A stretch of 56,673 nt of DNA from Sinorhizobium saheli (GTDB taxonomy: Bacteria; Pseudomonadota; Alphaproteobacteria; Rhizobiales; Rhizobiaceae). Each line of letters opens with the position of its first letter. Positions within the stretch are counted from its first letter, which is position 1. This document shows, in pieces, positions 8,617 through 17,758 of this stretch. The stretch spans positions 1 to 56,673 of the forward strand of contig NZ_LNQB01000090.1 of the NCBI RefSeq assembly GCF_001651875.1, given 5' to 3'. The position numbers and the translations under genes were made by a program. The notes beneath the pieces are model-generated. The model saw only the letters and a program-made list of their open reading frames with translations, made no database searches and was not told the DNA's origin.

Positions 8617-9523
8617 CGCCCGAGTCTCCATCCCTGGCTTCGATCTCCAGCCCGTGGCCGATCCAGGTGACGCTGAGCGCGGCCACGAAGATCGCGAGGC
8701 CCGGCGCGATCATCAGGATCGGCAGCCGTTCGACATAGGGCTGCGCATCGGCGAGCATCAGCGCCCAGTCGGCCGCGGGCGGCTGTACGCCGAGGCCGAG
8801 GAAGGACAGCGCTCCGACGGTGATCAGCTTGTGGCCGAAGCGCAGGAAGCTCACCGCCGCGATCGGACGGATGATGTTCGGAATGACGTGGCGGAGAATG
8901 ATGAAGGAGCGGCTGCAGCCCAGCACTTCCGCCGCCTGGATATAGCCCTGGGCGTTGATCGCCAGGGTCAGGCCGCGGGCGAGCCGCGCAAAGGGAGTCC
9001 AGCCGATGACCGTGAGCGAGGCGATCAGCGTCGCATAGCCAGGGCCGAAAATGGCGACGAGGAAGATCGCCACCACGACGTCCGGGATCGAGATCAGGAC
9101 GTCGATGACGCGCATCGTGATCTCGTCGAGCACGCCACCTGCGCCACGTCCGGCGACGACGCCGATCAATGTGCCGACGGTAAAGGAGAGCAAGACGGTG
9201 ACCATGGCGATGGTGACGGTGAAGCGACCGCCGACAAGGAGGCGGCTGAAGAGGTCGCGCCCGAGATGGTCGGTGCCCAGCCAGTGTTCGGCGCTCGGAG
9301 CCGACAGCCGCGCCATCAGGTTCTGCACGGCCGGATCATGGGGAACGATCCACGGCGCCAGGATGAGCGTTGTCACCAGCGCCACCAGGATCACGACGCC
9401 TGTGCGGAAGGTCCAGTGGCGTCCGCTGAGGAACCGCCAGAGCCGCAGCGCCGCGGCGTGCCTCGGCTGCATCGGCAGAAGCGCGCTGGCAGCAACGCCT
9501 TGCGAAGGGTTATCAATGCGCAT
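8609..9523 (-). CDS. Peptide-type ABC transporter permease (OppC/DppC-like)
   Basis: This 304-residue inner-membrane permease is of the DppC type. An N-terminal helix (TGVVILVALVTTLILAPWIV) is followed by the family marker HWLGTDHLGRDLFSRLL, further helices, and the EAA loop region (AEVLGCSRSFIILRHVIPNI) that contacts the ATPase. It ends with the typical GLGVQPPAADWALMLADA block. It overlaps the upstream permease by 11 bp and the downstream ATPase gene, so it is translationally coupled to both. Confidence 0.9.
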   Translation of the reverse strand: MRIDNPSQGVAASALLPMQPRHAAALRLWRFLSGRHWTFRTGVVILVALVTTLILAPWIVPHDPAVQNLMARLSAPSAEHWLGTDHLGRDLFSRLLVGGRFTVTIAMVTVLLSFTVGTLIGVVAGRGAGGVLDEITMRVIDVLISIPDVVVAIFLVAIFGPGYATLIASLTVIGWTPFARLARGLTLAINAQGYIQAAEVLGCSRSFIILRHVIPNIIRPIAAVSFLRFGHKLITVGALSFLGLGVQPPAADWALMLADAQPYVERLPILMIAPGLAIFVAALSVTWIGHGLEIEARDGDSGDE

Positions 9524-10457
9524 GGCCGGACCTCACTGCCGGGTTGAGCGCGACATAGAGCATGTCGGCGACCGTGTTGATCAGGATCGACAGCGCCACG
9601 ATGGAGACGAAACCGCCTTGCAGCATCGGGACGTCGCGGTTGACGACGGCCTCGTAGAGCAGCCGCCCCATGCCGGGGATGGCGAAAATGACCTCGATCA
9701 CCACCGAGCCGCCGAGAAGGCCGGCGAGCCACAGCGCGAAGAAGGTGACGACCGGCAGCGAGCCGTTGCGCAGGCCGTGGCGCATCACCGTCTGGCGCAT
9801 GCTGAGGCCGCGGCTGCGCGCTGCGGTGATGTAGGGGGCCTGCAGCACATCCATCATCGCGGCCCGCGTCACCTGGGTGAAATAGGCCATCGGGCGTAGC
9901 GACAGCACCGTGGCCGGCAGCACCAGTGCGGTCCAGCTCGTCCAGCCCGCCGACGGCAGCCATCCGAGGTGAAGCGCGAAAACGAGGATGCCCATCGGCG
10001 CCAGCCAGTATTCCGGCGTCGCCACGAAGGTCTGGACCATCAGCGTGGTGGCGCTGTCGACCGTGCCGCCAGGCCGCGTTGCCGCCAGGGTGCCGAGCGG
10101 TATGGCGACGGCGGCGGCAATGCCGAGCGCCGTCAGCGCCAGGGTTATCGATACGCCGAGCGCCCGCCCGATCTCCAGGGCGACCGGCCTGCCGCTCGCG
10201 AAGGAATAGCCGAGATCGCCGTGGAGCGCCTGCCACAGCCAGGCGCCGTATTGCACCGGCAGCGGCCGGTCGAGGCCCAGATGAATGCGCATCGCCTCAA
10301 CGGCGGCCGGATCGACGGCAAGGTCGCGGACCCGGGACATCAGGATCGTCCGCACCGGATCGCCGCCACTGACATAGGGCACGAGGAAAGCCAGAAGCGA
10401 GACGCCGAGGAGCATCAGGCCCAAAATCAAGAGACGTTGAAGAAGTCTTGTCCACAT
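9513..10457 (-). CDS. Peptide-type ABC transporter permease (OppB/DppB-like)
   Basis: This 314-residue permease is of the DppB type. The N-terminal helix RLLILGLMLLGVSLLAFLVP precedes the conserved GGDPVRTIL and LGLDRPLPVQYGAWLWQALHGDLG segments. The EAA-type loop ITAARSRGLSMRQTVMRHGL and the C-terminal IPGMGRLLYEAVVNRDVPML are present. It is the first gene of the minus-strand operon (permease B, permease C, ATPase D, ATPase F, then binding protein). A GGGAGG ribosome site precedes the start. Confidence 0.9.
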   Translation of the reverse strand: MWTRLLQRLLILGLMLLGVSLLAFLVPYVSGGDPVRTILMSRVRDLAVDPAAVEAMRIHLGLDRPLPVQYGAWLWQALHGDLGYSFASGRPVALEIGRALGVSITLALTALGIAAAVAIPLGTLAATRPGGTVDSATTLMVQTFVATPEYWLAPMGILVFALHLGWLPSAGWTSWTALVLPATVLSLRPMAYFTQVTRAAMMDVLQAPYITAARSRGLSMRQTVMRHGLRNGSLPVVTFFALWLAGLLGGSVVIEVIFAIPGMGRLLYEAVVNRDVPMLQGGFVSIVALSILINTVADMLYVALNPAVRSGHAH

Positions 10458-10893
10458 GCCGTCCTCCCACGTTCACGCAAACGGCTGCAAGTTTCCCCGC
10501 TGCCACTCTGCACCAGGAAGAAGGAGCTTCAGTTCCGCCGCGGCTCGGCTCCGGAGAGCTTTCTCAGTGCTCCCCTCTGATGAGCGCCTGCCCCCTCCGG
10601 CTTATTTGTGCTCACTCGCTGGCTGCGGTTCTTCCGGCAAAGGCCACGCCGGGCCTTCACTGACACTCCTTCGATCAGTCTTCATTTCAACCACTAAAGT
10701 CTAATATAAGTTATGAAGAACGATGTGCTAAATTCAGGTAAGCGGCAGAATTTCGTGCTCTTTATCAATTTCGGTCGCGGCAAGTTCAGTAACAAGGTAT
10801 AGCGCTACGAGCGCGCATCCTGATGAAGCGGCAATATTTCATGCGTGCCGCCAGTTTCATCGAAAGTTCATCGCGCGTGTTATAGTATAAAGG
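10458..10893. other. Intergenic region with putative promoter of the ABC operon
   Basis: This 436-bp stretch lies between the multicopper oxidase end and the permease start. I see no gene in it. Its centre (about 10680-10760) is clearly more AT-rich than the surroundings, and on the minus strand TATATT near 10705 could serve as a -10 element for the transporter operon. No strong -35 match is visible, so the promoter is only suggested. Confidence 0.35.
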
Positions 10894-12448
10894 CTACACT
10901 TCGTATTCGATCGTCGTCATCATTCCTCCGTTCATATGGTAGAGGTGGTGGCAGTGAAGCGGCCATTTGCCTGGGTTCACCGCATCGAAAGCGACTGTCA
11001 CGCTGCCCTGCGACGGCACGAGGACGGTGTCGCGCACCGCGCCCGCGAACCGCTGGCCGTTGATGGCAACGACCTGAAAGTGGTGGCCGTGCAGATGCAT
11101 CGGGTGCGCCATCGTGGTTTGGTCGCGGAAGGTGATCTCGACGCGCTTGCCCTCGGCCACCGCAAGCGGCGTATCCCCGCCGTGCCTCTTGCCGTTCAGC
11201 ATCCAGACGTAGCCGGGCGCCTCGGTGATCGTCACCGTGTGCTGCCGGTCGGCCGGACGTCCCGCCAGTGGCTGCAGGGCGCGCAGCTTTCCTTCAAGCG
11301 CCAGCCCCACGGCGGCGGCGGCTTCGTCTGCTTCTCCGCCGACGCGCCCTATCGCACCGGAGGCGGTCGCCAGTATGACACCGGTGCGCGCACGCTCTCC
11401 CTCGCGGATGGCAAGGATCGGCCATGCGCCTTCGTTCTTCGGCAGGTCCAGCGCGATATCGAGGCGTTGCGCGATGGCGAATTCGAAGCGCCGTCCGCGA
11501 ACCGGCTCGACCGGCATTCCGTCGACGGCGATCAGGCGCCCCTCGAGCCCGCCTAGGTCGATCCAGAAATTGGTCGCGGCGGCCCCGTTGATCAGCCGCA
11601 GGCGCACGCGCCCGCCGCGCTCCACCCGGAAGATTTCGGGATCGTCCAGCGTGCGGTCATTGGCGAGGAAGGCGTCATGCTCGACGTCGTTCAGGTGCGC
11701 GGCCGCGGGCGCAGCCCCGCCGCTTTCGCCGGAATGCCCGCCTGCGGCGGGGGCCGAAGCGCCATGACCCATCGCGGCATGACCCATCGCACCATGATCC
11801 ATCGCTGCCTGACCCACCGCTGCCTGGCCCATCGCCGCGTGCCCCATTGCGGCATGGTCCATGGGCGCCGCCTGTGCCTCGCCAGAGTGCCCGCCACCCT
11901 GCAGGCCGGCCAGCACCTCGGCCGGATCGCGGAAGGTGAAATCGTGGAAGAGGACGACCACCTCCTGGACGTCTTCCCGAGTCTCGGCCGGGTCGCGGAC
12001 GATAAGCGGTGCGGCCAGCAGGCCCTGTTCCTGCAGACCGTGATGGGAGTGCATCCAGTTGGTGCCGGCCCGGTTCAGCGCGAAGTCGTAGTCGTGCGCG
12101 GCGCCGGGGGGTAAGCAGCGCCTGAGAGACAGCCGGAACCCCATCCTGCCGCCAGGGAGGGGTAAGGCCGTGCCAGTGGATCAGCGTCTCCTCGTCGAGG
12201 CCGTTTTCCAGCCGCACCCGGAACGAACCGCCCGCGTCCGCGACGAGCCCGGGCCTGCCGTCAGCCTGCGTCAGGCCGTAGACCGTGGCCGCGCGGCCCT
12301 TCACCTCGATGGTCCTTCGCCCCGCCTTGATCAGCGTTGCCGGCTTGGCGAAGGCAGGCCCTGCCGGTAGCAGCCATGACGGGCCGGCGGCTGCCATGCC
12401 GAGGGCAGCGCAAGAGGTGAGAAACTGACGGCGTGAGAGGTGCGGCAT
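10894..12448 (-). pseudogene. Copper-resistance multicopper oxidase (CopA/CueO type), frameshifted
   Basis: Read through one frameshift, this is a periplasmic multicopper oxidase of about 520 residues that would oxidise Cu(I). The twin-arginine signal SRRQFLTSCAALGMAAAG is followed by the copper ligands IHWHG, WMHSHHGLQEQ, HPMHLHGHHF and HCHHLYHMNGGM. A Met/His-rich stretch of MDHAAMGHAAM-like units lies in the middle, as in copper-resistance oxidases. The reading frame changes near 12106-12113 at a run of six G on the plus strand: removing one base restores ALLPPGAAHDYDF. It is either a real null allele or a sequencing or assembly error. ATG 12448 has GGAG upstream. Confidence 0.88.
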
Positions 12449-12522
12449 TCTCGTCTCCAACTCTTTCCTTTGCTGTCCTCAAATCGCCCTCGATCTGAGA
12501 ACACGGGAACTCTGCGCGTCTG

Positions 12523-12550
12523 AAGGGACGCGTGGGCCGTTGCGTCCCTT
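12523..12550 (-). terminator. Hairpin at the end of cueR
   Basis: AAGGGACGC (12523-12531) and GCGTCCCTT (12542-12550) form a perfect 9-bp stem that begins at the cueR stop codon. It may partly terminate the copper operon before the multicopper oxidase. No T-run is present, so attenuation rather than full termination is possible. Confidence 0.45.
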
Positions 12551-13022
12551 AATGGATTTCTTTCTTGCGGCGCACGGGATCGACGCCGCCGGCCCCGAAG
12601 CGGGTCAGGTCCATGTGCCTCGCCTCGACCTCAACGGCGCCGGCCAGGTCCTCGAGGATCGGACACTCCGGTCGGTGGTCGCCATGACAATGCTCGGCCA
12701 GGTGCTTCAGCGCGTCTGTCATCGCCCGCAGTTCCTGGATCTTGTGCTCCAGTTCGGCGATGTGCTGGCGGGCTATGCGCTTGACATCCGCGCTGGCGCG
12801 ATGACCGTCCGACCACAGCGTCAGCAGCTCGGCCAGTTGTGTCACGGAAAAGCCGAGATCCCGCGCCCGCCGGATGAAGCGCAACTGGTGCACATCCTTG
12901 TCGCTGTAGGTGCGGTAACCCGCCTCGGTCCTATGCGCGGCCGGGATGAGGCCGATCTCCTCATAGTAGCGGATCATCTTTGTGGAAACGCCCGACTCCC
13001 GGGAGACATCGCCAATATTCAT
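12549..13022 (-). CDS. cueR: MerR-family copper-responsive regulator CueR/HmrR
   Basis: This 157-residue activator has an N-terminal MerR helix-turn-helix (IGDVSRESGVSTKMIRYYEEIGLI, split by the usual wing residues AAHRTEAGYRTYSD). A dimerisation helix follows, and the metal loop reads C-HGDHRPE-C (HCHGDHRPECPI). The two cysteines seven residues apart are the Cu(I) ligands of CueR. Its start overlaps the reductase stop as ATGA. In rhizobia the orthologue is often named HmrR. It should activate the two 19-bp-spacer promoters located at 16639-16750, and so controls its own operon. Confidence 0.9.
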   Translation of the reverse strand: MNIGDVSRESGVSTKMIRYYEEIGLIPAAHRTEAGYRTYSDKDVHQLRFIRRARDLGFSVTQLAELLTLWSDGHRASADVKRIARQHIAELEHKIQELRAMTDALKHLAEHCHGDHRPECPILEDLAGAVEVEARHMDLTRFGAGGVDPVRRKKEIH

Positions 13023-14062
13023 TTTACATCCTCCAGTCTCTTTTCCGGCTCGGTTGCCGCTTCCGGTGTGAAAAACACATCGAGATGCAGGTCGTCGCGC
13101 TGAAGTCCGCGCTCGAGCAGGATCGGTGTCACGCTGTCGGTCATCGCCGGCGGGCCCGCCATGTAGGCTTGCCAACCATCGAGGTCGTGCAGGTCCTCCG
13201 CGATGGCCTCGGTAACGGTGCCGGTGCGGTAGTCTGCGGAGCGCTCGACCTGCGAAAGAACAGGCACGAAGGTCAGGTTCGGATGGCGCTTGCAAGCGGC
13301 CGCGAAGTGATCGACCAGATAGAGGTCCCGCTCCTGGCGTACGCCGAAATACAGGCGGATGGGCTGCCGGAATCCATGGTTCAGCGCCGTCTCCACGATC
13401 GATTTGATCGGCGCCATGCCGGAGCCGCCGGCAATGGCCAGGATCGGCCCCGTGTGGCGCTGGCGCAGGAACGCGCTGCCGCAGGGGCCGCGCACCTTGA
13501 CCTCGTCCCCGACGGCGAGCGTGCTCGCAACCCGCTCGCTCGCTGCACCGTTGGGGATGCGGCGGATGTGGAACTCCAGTTCTCTTTCGCCCGGCTGGTT
13601 CGCCATGGAGTAGTCGCGCACCGGCGCGCCCGGAAAGGAAAGCTGCGCATATTGCCCAGCGCTGAAAGCGAGCGGCACGCCGCCTTCCGGCAGAAGTCTC
13701 ACCCGCTTTATATCATGGGTGGCGTCATCCAGCCCAACGACCTGCGCTCTGAAGGCCTGCACCGGATGATCCGCCCGGTCCTCCTCCCGGCCCAGCCAGG
13801 CGACCGTCGCGTCCGTCTTCGGCTGTGCCCGGCAGGCGAGGATCAGCCCGATGTCGCGCTCTCCGGCCGTCGGGGCAAAGGGCGTATGCGGCAGCAGGTC
13901 GACCTCACCTTCGATCAATCGCGACTTGCAGGAACCGCAGCGGCCCGAGCGACAACCATGGGGGTAGGCGATGCCGTGCTCCAGGGCTGCCTGCAGGATG
14001 GTCTGTTCGTCCGCTACCGAAATCTCCCGGCCCAGCTGGCGGATTTGAACCGACTTTCCCAT
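13019..14062 (-). CDS. 2Fe-2S ferredoxin/FAD/NAD(P)H reductase in copper operon
   Basis: This 347-residue flavoprotein transfers electrons from NAD(P)H via FAD to a plant-type 2Fe-2S centre. The N-terminal ferredoxin domain (residues 1-95) has CRSGRCGSC and a fourth Cys in LILACRAQ. The FAD-binding barrel has RDYSMANQPGE, and the NAD domain has IAGGSGMAPIKSIVE and the C-terminal AYMAGPPAMTDS. The architecture is that of oxygenase reductases such as phenol hydroxylase P5, but no oxygenase gene is nearby. It lies 24 bp after copA and overlaps cueR, so it belongs to the copper operon; a role as a Cu(II) or general stress reductase is inference. Confidence 0.85.
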   Translation of the reverse strand: MGKSVQIRQLGREISVADEQTILQAALEHGIAYPHGCRSGRCGSCKSRLIEGEVDLLPHTPFAPTAGERDIGLILACRAQPKTDATVAWLGREEDRADHPVQAFRAQVVGLDDATHDIKRVRLLPEGGVPLAFSAGQYAQLSFPGAPVRDYSMANQPGERELEFHIRRIPNGAASERVASTLAVGDEVKVRGPCGSAFLRQRHTGPILAIAGGSGMAPIKSIVETALNHGFRQPIRLYFGVRQERDLYLVDHFAAACKRHPNLTFVPVLSQVERSADYRTGTVTEAIAEDLHDLDGWQAYMAGPPAMTDSVTPILLERGLQRDDLHLDVFFTPEAATEPEKRLEDVK

Positions 14063-14086
14063 CGCAATACCTCCTGCCGATCGCCG

Positions 14087-16609
14087 TTATTGCGCCGCAG
14101 CCAGCCGACCGTTCCCGTCGGCCGGCACCGCATCGAAGTTCATCGGAGCCCGGAAACGCTTGAGCCGCAGCGCATTTGCGAGAACGAACACACTGGATAG
14201 CGCCATGGCGCCGGCCGCGATCATGGGCGAGAGCACCAGGCCGTAGGCGGGAAACAGCGCGCCAGCCGCTACCGGGATCAGCACCGTGTTGTAGGCGAAG
14301 GCCCAGAACAGGTTCTCCTTGATGTTGCGGATCGTCGCCTTTGAAAGGGCGATGGCATTGGGGACGCCGCGCAGGTCGCCGGACATTAGCACGACATTGG
14401 CGCTCTCGATGGCCACGTCGGTGCCGGTGCCGATGGCGATGCCGACATCGGCGGCCGCCAGGGCCGGCGCATCGTTGATGCCGTCGCCGACGAAAGCCAC
14501 CTTGCGGCCGCCGGCGCGCAGGTTTTCGAGCGCCTGCACCTTTCCGTCGGGCAGCACCTCGGCCACGACCTCGTCGATCTTCAGCCGGCGAGCGATCGCT
14601 TCGGCCGTCCGCCGGTTATCGCCGGTGATCATCGCGACCTTCACGCCAAGTTCATGCAGCCGGTTGACCGCCTCGATGGTCGTCTTCTTGATCGGGTCCG
14701 AGACGGCGATCACCGCGGCGATCTTCCCGTCCACGGCCGCGAACAGCGGGCTCTTGCCCTCGTCGCCAAGCCGGTCGACTTCGGCGGCGAATGCCGACAC
14801 ATCGAGTCCGAGCTTCGCCATCAGCCGGTCCGCGCCGACATGGACCTTGCGCCCGGCTACCAGCGCCGTGGCGCCGAAGCCGGGAGCGGCATCAAAATCC
14901 TCCACCGATGGAAGAACGAGCCCGTCGCGCCTGGCGGCTGCGACAATGGCTTCGCCGATCGGGTGCTCCGAGCGCGTCTCGACCGCAGCGACGAGGCTGA
15001 GAACCTCGTTCCGGTCGAAGCCCTCGGCGGGAATGAGGTCGGTGAGTTCGGGCCGGCCCTTCGTGAGCGTGCCGGTCTTGTCCATCGCGATCACCTCGGC
15101 GCCCTTCAGCGTCTGCAGCGCTTCGCCCTTGCGGAACAACAGGCCCATCTCCGCCGCGCGGCCCATGCCGACCATGATGGAGGTCGGCGTGGCGAGACCC
15201 ATGGCACAGGGGCAGGCGATGATGAGCACGGCCACGGCATTGACGAGCGCGAAGCTCAGCGCCGGCGCCGGTCCAAAGGACAGCCAGACGAGGAAGGTGA
15301 TCGCGGCGGCGAGCATCACCGCCGGCACGAACCATGCCGTGACCTTGTCCACCAGCGCCTGGATCGGCAGCTTCGCCCCCTGCGCCTGCTCGACCATCCG
15401 GATGATCTGGGCGAGTACGGTATCGGCCCCGACCTTGGTGGCGCGGAAGGTGAAGGCGCCGGTCTTGTTGATCGTGCCGCCAACCACGGCCGCTCCCAGG
15501 CCCTTTGCGACGGGCACGGGCTCGCCGGTGATCATGGACTCGTCGACATAGGACGAGCCGTCTACCACCTCGCCATCGACCGGCACCTTGTCGCCCGGGC
15601 GCACCAGGATGATGTAGCCCATCTGCACCTGATCGAGCGGGACCTCGACGGTCTCGCCATCGCGCACGACTCGGGCGGTCTTCGCCTGGAGCCCGACGAG
15701 GCGCTTGATCGCTTCCGACGTGCGGCCCTTGGCGCGGTTTTCCAGATACCGGCCGAGCAGGATGAGGGTGACGATCACCGCAGCAGCCTCGTAATAGATA
15801 TTGGCCGTGCCGCTGGGCAGGATCGAGGGCGCGAAGGTGGCGACAACGGAGTAGCTCCATGCCGCAGCCGTGCCGAGGGCAACGAGGCTGTTCATGTCTG
15901 GGGCGGCGCGCAAGAGAGCCGGCACGCCCTTGCGGAAAAAGCGGAGGCCCGGTCCGAAGAGCACGATGCTCGCCAGCAGGAACTGCAGATAGCGGCTCTC
16001 CTGCATGCCGACAGTGTTCATGACGAAGTCATGGATCGCCGGCACGAAATGCGACCCCATCTCAAGCACGAAAACGGGAAGCGTCAGAACGGCGGAGAGG
16101 CTCAGGGCGCGCGCGAGACTGCGCGCCTCGAGCTCGCGCGCCTCTGCCTGTGCATCCTCGGGGTTTTCGGCCGTGACTGCCCGGGCGGTGTATCCCGCCC
16201 GCTCGATGGCCGCCGTCAGGTCGTGAATACCGGCAGCGCCGCTGACGACGCGCAGGAAGGCGCGCTCGGTGGCCAGATTCATCGTGGCATCGAGGACGCC
16301 CGGCACCCGGCTCAGCGCCGTTTCAATGCGCTTGACGCAGGAGGCGCACGTCGCGCCTTCGACCGCGAGCTCGATCTCTTCCGTTTTCGCGTCATAGCCG
16401 GCGTTCTGAACCGCCTTCAGGACGGCGTCCAGATCGGCCGGCCCGACGAACGCCACGTCGGCGCGCTCCGTCGCGAGATTCACGGCGGCGGACTTCACAC
16501 CGGGCACGGTTCGGATCGCCTTCTCGATTCGGCTGACGCAGGAAGCGCAGCTCATTCCTTCGACATAGATGCCGAGAAGGGCAGAATCTGTAGCAGTCGC
16601 CGGGCTCAT
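14087..16609 (-). CDS. copA: Copper-translocating P1B-type ATPase
   Basis: This 840-residue inner-membrane pump exports Cu(I) using ATP. It has two N-terminal heavy-metal domains (GMSCASC near residue 20 and GATCASC near residue 90, the second lacking the usual Met). These are followed by eight helices with the transport motif IIACPCAMG, phosphatase loop MITGEPVPV, phosphorylation site [20 protein letters not shown] and [11 protein letters not shown]. The start at 16609 is preferred over an open extension upstream because GGAGG lies 6-10 bp before it and the CueR-type promoter is further upstream. In rhizobia the orthologue is called ActP. It heads the minus-strand copper operon. Confidence 0.95.
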   Translation of the reverse strand: MSPATATDSALLGIYVEGMSCASCVSRIEKAIRTVPGVKSAAVNLATERADVAFVGPADLDAVLKAVQNAGYDAKTEEIELAVEGATCASCVKRIETALSRVPGVLDATMNLATERAFLRVVSGAAGIHDLTAAIERAGYTARAVTAENPEDAQAEARELEARSLARALSLSAVLTLPVFVLEMGSHFVPAIHDFVMNTVGMQESRYLQFLLASIVLFGPGLRFFRKGVPALLRAAPDMNSLVALGTAAAWSYSVVATFAPSILPSGTANIYYEAAAVIVTLILLGRYLENRAKGRTSEAIKRLVGLQAKTARVVRDGETVEVPLDQVQMGYIILVRPGDKVPVDGEVVDGSSYVDESMITGEPVPVAKGLGAAVVGGTINKTGAFTFRATKVGADTVLAQIIRMVEQAQGAKLPIQALVDKVTAWFVPAVMLAAAITFLVWLSFGPAPALSFALVNAVAVLIIACPCAMGLATPTSIMVGMGRAAEMGLLFRKGEALQTLKGAEVIAMDKTGTLTKGRPELTDLIPAEGFDRNEVLSLVAAVETRSEHPIGEAIVAAARRDGLVLPSVEDFDAAPGFGATALVAGRKVHVGADRLMAKLGLDVSAFAAEVDRLGDEGKSPLFAAVDGKIAAVIAVSDPIKKTTIEAVNRLHELGVKVAMITGDNRRTAEAIARRLKIDEVVAEVLPDGKVQALENLRAGGRKVAFVGDGINDAPALAAADVGIAIGTGTDVAIESANVVLMSGDLRGVPNAIALSKATIRNIKENLFWAFAYNTVLIPVAAGALFPAYGLVLSPMIAAGAMALSSVFVLANALRLKRFRAPMNFDAVPADGNGRLAAAQ

Positions 16610-16638
16610 AGGGACCTCCGAGAAATCGACTGCTTCCT

Positions 16639-16669
16639 TTTTTAGGGCTTCCAACGGTCGGAAGGTCAA
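16639..16669 (-). promoter_or_regulatory. CueR-type promoter/operator of copA
   Basis: On the minus strand a TTGACC -35 (16669-16664) and a TAAAAA -10 (16644-16639) are separated by exactly 19 bp holding the dyad TTCCGACCGTTGGAA. An over-long 19-bp spacer with a central dyad is the hallmark of MerR-family activated promoters. Confidence 0.85.
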
Positions 16670-16719
16670 GCCCTCTAATGCAAATTTATTTTGTTCGCTG
16701 ACAAGGGCGAAAAAAGCTC

Positions 16720-16750
16720 TTGACCTTCCAACCGTTGGAAACGGCAGGAT
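16720..16750 (+). promoter_or_regulatory. CueR-type promoter/operator of the copper chaperone gene
   Basis: On the plus strand TTGACC (16720-16725), a 19-bp spacer with the dyad TTCCAACCGTTGGAA, and CAGGAT (16745-16750) mirror the copA promoter on the opposite strand. The two sites differ at a single base within the dyad core. Both genes should respond to the same regulator. Confidence 0.85.
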
Positions 16751-16785
16751 GCGCTCCGTATCAATCAAACCAGGAGATGAGTTTC

Positions 16786-17034
16786 ATGTGCGGAGAACAT
16801 CAGCATAACGCCGCCTGCGCGAGCGAACCGGCCGTTTCGGGGGTCCGCTTCAAGGTGGCCGACATGACCTGCGACCATTGCGCGGGCACGATACGCAAGG
16901 CCTTCGCGACGACCATGCCGGGAACCGAGATCTCCATCGATCTGGCCTCCCGGGAAGTCACGGTCGCAGGAGACGCCGCTGTTGCGGCAGAGACGCTTCG
17001 GACCGCCGGATACGAGCCCCAGCCGATCGGCTGA
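16786..17034 (+). CDS. Small heavy-metal-associated protein, CopZ-like copper chaperone
   Basis: This 82-residue cytoplasmic protein has one HMA domain with the Cu(I) motif MTCDHCAGTI near residue 28 and a short Cys/His-rich head (CGEHQHNAAC) that could bind an extra metal. It probably delivers Cu(I) to the divergent CopA pump or to CueR. Start 16786 gives a 9-bp spacing from AGGAG; an in-frame ATG at 16777 abuts that site and is less likely. The gene is driven by its own CueR-type promoter. Confidence 0.85.
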   Translation: MCGEHQHNAACASEPAVSGVRFKVADMTCDHCAGTIRKAFATTMPGTEISIDLASREVTVAGDAAVAAETLRTAGYEPQPIG

Positions 17035-17191
17035 ACCTCGCGCAGCCGCTCGGCGCCGACTGCATCGCCGCGCGTCTGATAAGACGCTCGGCGCTGTAGA
17101 CCGGCAGGCGCGCGACCAGGCATCGCGTGCCGCAGCTCGATCGTGTCAAAGAGACCATTCCGACCGGCCAGCGACGTGCTAAGCTCGTTGA

Positions 17192-17680
17192 ATGACGGCT
17201 GCCATTCAATACAGTTTTCGCAAAGTGACGTTAAGTGACCTGCCGTTGCTTGCAGCATGGCGATCGAATCCGCATGTCCGCGCATGGTGGGACTCGGATC
17301 AATCCTACGATGCAGCATACCTCAGTGATCCTCGGGTAGCGCGCTGGATTGTTTCAACCGCCGGACGCCCCTTTGCATTCATGCAGGACTATACCGTTCA
17401 CGGTTGGGAAGAACACCCGTTTGCCAAGCTTCCCAAAGGATCGCGCGGAATCGATCAATACATCGGAGACCCCGAAATGATCGGTATCGGGCACGGATCG
17501 GCATTTATCGGGGCGAGAATGAGGGCTCTCTTCGATGCGGGTGCACCGGTTATCGCGACCGATCCTCATCCGGCCAATGAACGGGCGATCGCCGTGTACA
17601 AGAAGCTGGGTTTCGAACCGTTCGGATCGCCCCAGGCGACGCGGTGGGGCCTGATTTTGCCAATGCTTGCGAGGCGGTAA
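17192..17680 (+). CDS. GNAT acetyltransferase, AAC(6')-like
   Basis: This 162-residue protein resembles aminoglycoside 6'-N-acetyltransferases of the AAC(6')-I type. It has the N-terminal RKVTLSDLPLLAAW and the RGIDQYIGDPEMIGIGHG stretch, which carries the acetyl-CoA pyrophosphate loop. The C-terminal block DPHPANERAIAVYKKLGFE is also typical. Chromosomal relatives often acetylate other amines, so drug resistance is not implied. It stands alone, 157 bp after the copper chaperone gene; that gap shows nothing clear. Confidence 0.82.
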   Translation: MTAAIQYSFRKVTLSDLPLLAAWRSNPHVRAWWDSDQSYDAAYLSDPRVARWIVSTAGRPFAFMQDYTVHGWEEHPFAKLPKGSRGIDQYIGDPEMIGIGHGSAFIGARMRALFDAGAPVIATDPHPANERAIAVYKKLGFEPFGSPQATRWGLILPMLARR

Positions 17681-17758
17681 GCGGCGCACGCAACTGCGTC
17701 CGCATCCGACACATGGCCGGCCAAATCCGGACGGCGGTTGATGTGCCGGCCGGCCATT

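Noticed and set aside
14654..16645. 663-codon open frame antisense to copA
   Set aside because: It mirrors the high-GC codon pattern of copA and encodes no recognisable domain; the motif-rich ATPase on the other strand explains it.
17192..17680. Aminoglycoside resistance gene
   Set aside because: The protein resembles AAC(6') but divergent chromosomal GNAT proteins share these motifs, and there is no cassette or integron context.
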